NCBI RefSeq assembly: GCF_041146395.1
Contig: NC_090997.1
Coordinates: 35,629,501-35,693,500, forward strand
DNA length: 64,000 bases
Source: Eulemur rufifrons
Lineage: Eukaryota > Chordata > Mammalia > Primates > Lemuridae
Reading direction: 5' to 3'
In this document: piece by piece, positions 59,325 through 64,000 of the stretch
How the letters are laid out: each line of letters begins with the position of its first letter
Position numbering within the stretch: the first letter of the stretch is position 1
Notes under the pieces: generated by a model
Told to the model about the DNA's origin: nothing
Database searches by the model: none
The model's input: only the letters and a program-made list of their open reading frames with translations
Program-made: the position numbers and the translations under genes

Positions 59325-60860
59325 TCATTTCTTTTATTTTTTTATTAATTTTGTTCTATTGATAATATTCTGCTCCACAACATGGAAAATCTCTTTTCTG
59401 AGAAATTGAAAATACTGATGGGCAATAATGTCAATGACCGTCCTCCTCAAAGTGTGGCCCACCGCCGTTCGGTGCCTGTCCTAAGCTCTTTGCTGCTGTC
59501 TCAGATAAGATTAAGTACAGAACTGGAGATGAACATTCATAAGCTTTTACAGCAACTTGACAGAGTAATTTTATGTTTATTAAATCTAATACTAAATTCA
59601 GGGAATTTGTAATTTGTATGCTTTTATTTTCATTTTTGTTATTAGTTTTCATTGTGATTTACAAAGATATTCTAGAGATAAGGGGAAAAAGTTAGTCCTT
59701 TACTACAAATAGTTTCAGAAGTACCAACTAGGAGGTACTTCCTAGGAGGTAGGAAACTGCTTTAGAAAACAAGTTCTTGCCCATCCCAGACATTTCACCG
59801 CAGTATAATCGTCCCTTAAACTGCCCTAGTTCCTAACTGACATTAACTGTACAAAACACTGATGCACTTTAACTCTGGAATGCTGAACAGAAAATGAGAT
59901 GTGAAAGGAAATTAATTCCTTTCTGGTTTATCCTTTTATATTTGCAGTTTTGATGCTTATATAGCTTATATAAAGCCAGGGATACTCTAATTATAGGGAA
60001 TAACATTAAAAATCAAATTAATTGGGGCCACTTAGTTCTGGAGGTTAAATTTCTAACCTTTTGACATTGGTACCATGGAAGAAACCATGACTTTTCACAA
60101 AATGCCCTTTGGTATTGCTGACAGAAACAGGTTTGTGAGTTGATTGGATGACAGGGCTGCCCCATATGACATTTACTAAGTCTTTCACATCTGACACTGG
60201 TTTGAAAATATGCACTAGGACAAGAGTGTGAATGCTACATGCTGAGGGAGGGTATGACTCAAAGAATGTGGGGTCTGAGAAAAAAGAGTTAAACTGCTAT
60301 ACTGAATACACATAGCTAATATACAACAGCATGTATAAAAGGAGCCAGGGCAGGTAGACAAAACCAGTCTGGAGAAAGAAAGTCAGAAGTAGTCGTCATG
60401 AACATTATCCTTTCTTAGGAAAATAAATACAATGAAATATTCAAAGAAAGCCCTTCAGAATTACCCATTAAAACTATTCCTTCAGGGAAATTTTAATTGA
60501 AAGTTCAGTGAAAAATGAAAAATTGAGGGCCAAAATGGTTCCTTCTGCATTTTTGCAGAAAAGAGATGGAGAAAACTGAAATAAATTCGAGGAAGTTATT
60601 AGGTACATTGCAGTATCAAAAAAATGAAATCTATTTTTTGTTTCATTTTTAAATTTGCTCAACTTTTACTGGCCTATCAGTGACTTGGTTGTTTTATTGG
60701 CATAGAAAGGGTTTGTGTCTATTTACATGTAATATACATCTCTACAAACAACTTCTGTGTATCAACTTGTTACCCAGTGTAAGTAGCTGAGTTCCTCCTA
60801 CTCCTACCCCACCTCAACTCTGATTTTCTTTAAGGAACAGGACACCCATATGCCTGTGGT
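59325..60860. other. Unassigned stretch
   Basis: No repeat or exon recognised. 59435-59480 keeps four CpGs in about 45 bases ('gaccgtcc', 'ccaccgccgttcggtg'), suggestive of a decayed DNA transposon or hAT end, but I cannot assign it. The two antiparallel frames at 59382-59652 are shadows of each other. Confidence 0.4.
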
Positions 60861-60864
60861 CAAA

Positions 60865-61233
60865 TGTTCCCCTCCTGACTAAACTGGTTAAAACTGATGG
60901 ATCCAAGATGGCAGCTCACTTGATCTCGGAAGAACCTCTAATTTCATTATAATCTAATTTCAATATTGAATGACACTCCCGCCAGCACCATGACAATTGA
61001 CAGTCACCATGGCCATGACCAAAAGAGACCATAAAAGGACAAAGAGGAGGCAGTCCACTATTAATGTTCAACCTCTTCGTTAAAAGAAATCCTATATTCT
61101 AACTCCCTCGCCTTTCACATGAGGAAAAGCTGATTTGCCAGCTACACTCACGCTTCTCCATTCCTTGGCCAACAGAATAAAGCTTGACCTGCTTATCAGT
61201 CACTCTCAGTTTTGTATATTGGCTTCACGACAC
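60865..61233 (+). mobile_element. Class I ERV-like solo LTR
   Basis: Begins 'tgttcccctcctgactaaac', carries 'ggatccaagatggcagctca', TATA-like 'cataaaagga' (about 61031-61040), and an AATAAA signal (about 61176-61181) followed by 'gcttgacctgcttatcagtc'. Four-base flanks caaa (60861-60864 and 61234-61237) may be the TSD. Family not identified. Confidence 0.6.
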
Positions 61234-61239
61234 CAAATA

Positions 61240-61985
61240 AGAATCTCATCTTTTAGGGAAGAACCAATTATGTTGGTAACAAACGGCCTTTCTACTTTCT
61301 CTCATTAGCTTATATGATGATCATGTATTATTTTTTCTTGTCTCATTCCACACTCTAAAGTTACCGTTTCTGTTTTCCTCATAGTCTAAAACAAAGTCCA
61401 CAAAAGATATGTAAATAATAAAATGTAAACCATCCAAATTATGAAAAAATTATAGTAGCATTGTATTCATGGGTCAAAAATATTCCAAAAGTTTAACTTA
61501 TGTTATAGCTTTCCTTGATATAGTAGCTGCACTCTATATTATTCATTTTAGGACGTAGTTTTACTTTGAGCTCCTCTGTTTGCTGACAGCTGTGTTTATA
61601 CAGAGAGTGTCCTCGCCAAATTATTTTATTTGTTGCCTTTTGCTGTCTAAAGTTGCTTTCTTCTTAATTCAGCATCTCATGTTTTAATTTAATCTTATTC
61701 ATTCCTTTACTTCTACTTACAGCTTCTATTTTCCTAACATTTCTGTGCTTTTGTTGCTTGCCATTCTGATAAGTTTTCAAGGATTTTAAAACAAACAAAA
61801 ACTACAGTTTAACTCTGTTACTATATTCTTTCTGTTAGCAAGATTGTGTTCACTAAGTGCAAGGGAACATTGACTGGGACATGTCAAACCCCCTGTCTTT
61901 GTTATTGTAACATCTTAGCACTTCTCCACTCAATCAACCTGTAAACTTCTGCCAAAATACTTTTCTTTTAAACTCTTCTATGTTT
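61240..61985. other. No recognised feature
   Basis: Unassigned AT-rich DNA. Confidence 0.45.
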
Positions 61986-61989
61986 CTTT

Positions 61990-62365
61990 TCTGTGGGGAA
62001 ATCTATACTAGCTGACTATTCCCTCCCAATTCAGATCTAAATTTCTCTCCGTTATCATTAATTTAGTACAATCCTCTCCCCCTGTACTATTCCAAAACTA
62101 TTTCTCCCAATGGTCCTGCATGTGTTTTCCACTGCAAGCAAGCATATCTTGCTGTTCAGCAAATTTGGCAGCAGCACCCCTGCCTCTGAGAGGTTGTTTG
62201 TGTTGTTCTCCTCCTCTGGAATGTTCTTTGACTTACTTATGGTTCAAGAGCTGTCTTCCTCTTGAAAATTTCTCTTACTGCCTTAACATTTAATTTTTCT
62301 CTTGTTTACATATTCTCTCTTGTTTACGTATTCTCTCCAGTCATTTCAAGTACGTTTGTCATATC
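61990..62365 (+). mobile_element. Possible L2 LINE 3' region
   Basis: Pyrimidine-rich sequence with L2-like words 'cctcctctggaatgttctttg', 'aagagctgtcttcctcttg', 'tacgtattctctccag'. Diverged. Confidence 0.45.
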
Positions 62366-62484
62366 TCCTTAATTAAATCGGTAACCCATCAATTTAGAAA
62401 AAAGGGGGAAAAAGATTACACAGATTCCATGAATCATCTTAAAGGATAAAGTGCTAATAGGAAAAGATGTCAGTATAAGAATGT

Positions 62485-62725
62485 TCATCGTTCTGTTTAC
62501 TGTGGGAAAAGTCCACAAACGTCCTAAATGTCCATCAGTAGGAAGTCTATTAAATAAATATTTTATTCATGCTATATTATACAGCAATTAGTTAGATAAA
62601 AAATATTTTTATCTTAAAGAATAACCACAGTATATTGCTAAGTTGGAAAAGCAGGGTGCAGAACAATATATATAAAAAATGGCTGCATTGTTATTAATAT
62701 AAAAGCATAAAGAATAGAAAGACAG
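62485..62725 (+). mobile_element. Old L1 3' end
   Basis: Words 'cctaaatgtccatcagtagg', 'ctattaaataaatattttattcatgctatattatacagc' (in part) and 'gcagggtgcagaacaatata' fit the L1 3'-terminal region. Confidence 0.6.
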
Positions 62726-62859
62726 TCTCTGGATTAACACCAATTACTTGGACTGGGGGTAGAGGGGTACAACATTAAAAAGAGAAGGGGAAAAAAGACT
62801 GAAGCAAAATGGAAAAAACACACGTGATATATATTCTTCTCCCTAACATTTGGTTCTCC

Positions 62860-63222
62860 TCAGCTTTTGTGTAGATGGAACTTGAACTTCCTGGCATTCT
62901 TGTGGTTTGGGGGAGCCTTGTGACTAGTTCTGACCAATCAGTTGTGAGCAGAAGTGAAGTGTGATCAGAGAACTTAATCACCAGCTAGAAACCTATAGAG
63001 TTTCCTTCCCACAGCTGCAATGATTACTGCAAAGTGCAGTTGACACAAAGCTTCTATTCCTGGGTTCCTGAGCAACTGTGGAAGTTTCAAAATCTGAGGT
63101 CTCTGATGACTCATGTTAGGACATGGGGCATATGTAAGAAATAAACTTTTCTTGCTTTATGCTATTAAAATTTTAGAGTTGTTTGTTACCGTGGCATAAC
63201 CTAGCCTATCCTAACAGATATA
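62860..63222 (+). mobile_element. MaLR/ERVL-like LTR relic
   Basis: Contains 'ccttgtgactagttctgacc', 'tgtgagcagaagtgaagtgtg', an AATAAA signal at about 63141-63146 and 'ttgttaccgtggcataacc' near the end, the general order of MaLR/ERVL LTRs ending '...cctaacagata'. Subfamily uncertain. Confidence 0.55.
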
Positions 63223-63229
63223 GCAAAAA

Positions 63230-64000
63230 TTACATAAAATGGTTTTTTATAATTTTTTTTTAGTTCATGCAGGCACATGGTTGAAAAATTCTAAAAGCAC
63301 TAAAAAGCTATTAAAAATAAATAAATCTGGCCTCACTGTTACTAAAACCAGTTCCATTCCCCAGAAGCAACTAATTTCATGTTTTCAGCAAATTTTATGG
63401 TGCCCAACTCTGTGATGCTAAATGATATACTACTATTCCTTAATTTATCAATTTTAAACACTACTCTAAACACTACTATGGTACATCAGGATTCTCCTCT
63501 CTTATACCACAATCACCACTCCCAACTCCTGCCTGAGAAGTGTATGCTGGAGAATCAGCACTCTGGGAGGCAGACAGTTGGGAGCAGTGTGACTCACCAT
63601 TCAGCATAAAGATTTCACTAGCTTCCCTTCATCGGCCCAGCAGCTCACTCCTGCCCTCCTCCTTCCCTAAATCAAGAACCATCTGGTTTTAATGTCTCCA
63701 AAGGAATAAATTTCCAGGCTTCTGCCCTAGTAGAGGAGAAGTACTCACTGATGTTGCAGGAGGGAGTAAAGACCTGTGCATTTGCTTTCTACACAAATTT
63801 TCAATTAATCTTCTTGTTTTTAGCCCTATGACCTTTGCAGCAGTTGGTGCTGATATCTTCTGAGCCTTTGCTAGGTTCTGCAGAGAAAACTCAGCTTGCT
63901 TTCCTATGGTATCCCTTCTCTACACTCTTTCAACTGCTTTTAAATCAGTTACGACTCCTCTGTCTAATTTCTAGTTTCCAAAAATTGTTGGTGTCTCTTA
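63230..64000. other. No recognised feature
   Basis: Unassigned. The chance frame at 63379-63609 resembles nothing known. Confidence 0.45.

Overview
The window is mammalian nuclear DNA, AT-rich and CpG-poor, and is built almost entirely from interspersed repeats with no recognisable multi-exon gene. Four dimeric Alu elements (21529-21885, 38209-38540, 52815-53151, 54432-54778) share an unusual A/T-rich linker between monomers, a 'gccgtggcgtcagc'-type right arm, and perfect or near-perfect target-site duplications (TSDs). From general knowledge this Alu type points to a strepsirrhine primate, most likely a Malagasy lemur. I could not test this against a database.

The only substantial coding capacity is a processed retrocopy of YBX1 (Y-box binding protein 1) at 27719-29237. 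It has a near full-length 5' leader, an uninterrupted 321-codon frame with an intact cold-shock domain, the 3' UTR, poly(A) signals, an A-tail and a perfect 15-bp TSD. It landed inside an older, oppositely oriented MaLR-type LTR (27343-29291). I see no sign that it is transcribed; its frame is nevertheless open.

Layout. 1-1690: non-repetitive-looking DNA that reads like a 3' UTR on the minus strand. 2-14 kb: old relics (MLT1 LTR, hAT/MER5A copies, MIR, L2, L1 3' ends). 14-23 kb: two minus-strand class I ERV LTRs, an older Alu, a Tigger-type DNA transposon with transposase remnants, and a young Alu. 23-27 kb: mostly unassigned. 27-30 kb: the YBX1 retrocopy nested in an LTR. 30-37 kb: L1 and L2 relics, MIR, Alu fragments. 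37-41.4 kb: a fairly young L1 3' end, a young Alu, and old L1 that contains a 31-nt fragment of U2 snRNA flanked by an 18-bp duplication. 41.5-44.2 kb: a decayed minus-strand class I ERV (3' LTR plus integrase remnants) broken by a hAT-type transposon. 44.2-52.7 kb: old L1, Tigger-like and MLT1 relics. 52.8-54.8 kb: two young Alus in inverted orientation about 1.3 kb apart. 55-64 kb: L1, L2, MLT1/MST LTRs, MIR, and one plus-strand LTR.

Nothing here forms a pathway or operon, and I found no CRISPR array, prokaryotic feature or evidence of a new system. The observations most worth following are the open YBX1 retrocopy, the tiny U2 insertion with its duplication, the inverted Alu pair, the hAT insertion inside the ERV integrase, and a few CpG-retaining or UTR-like unassigned stretches.
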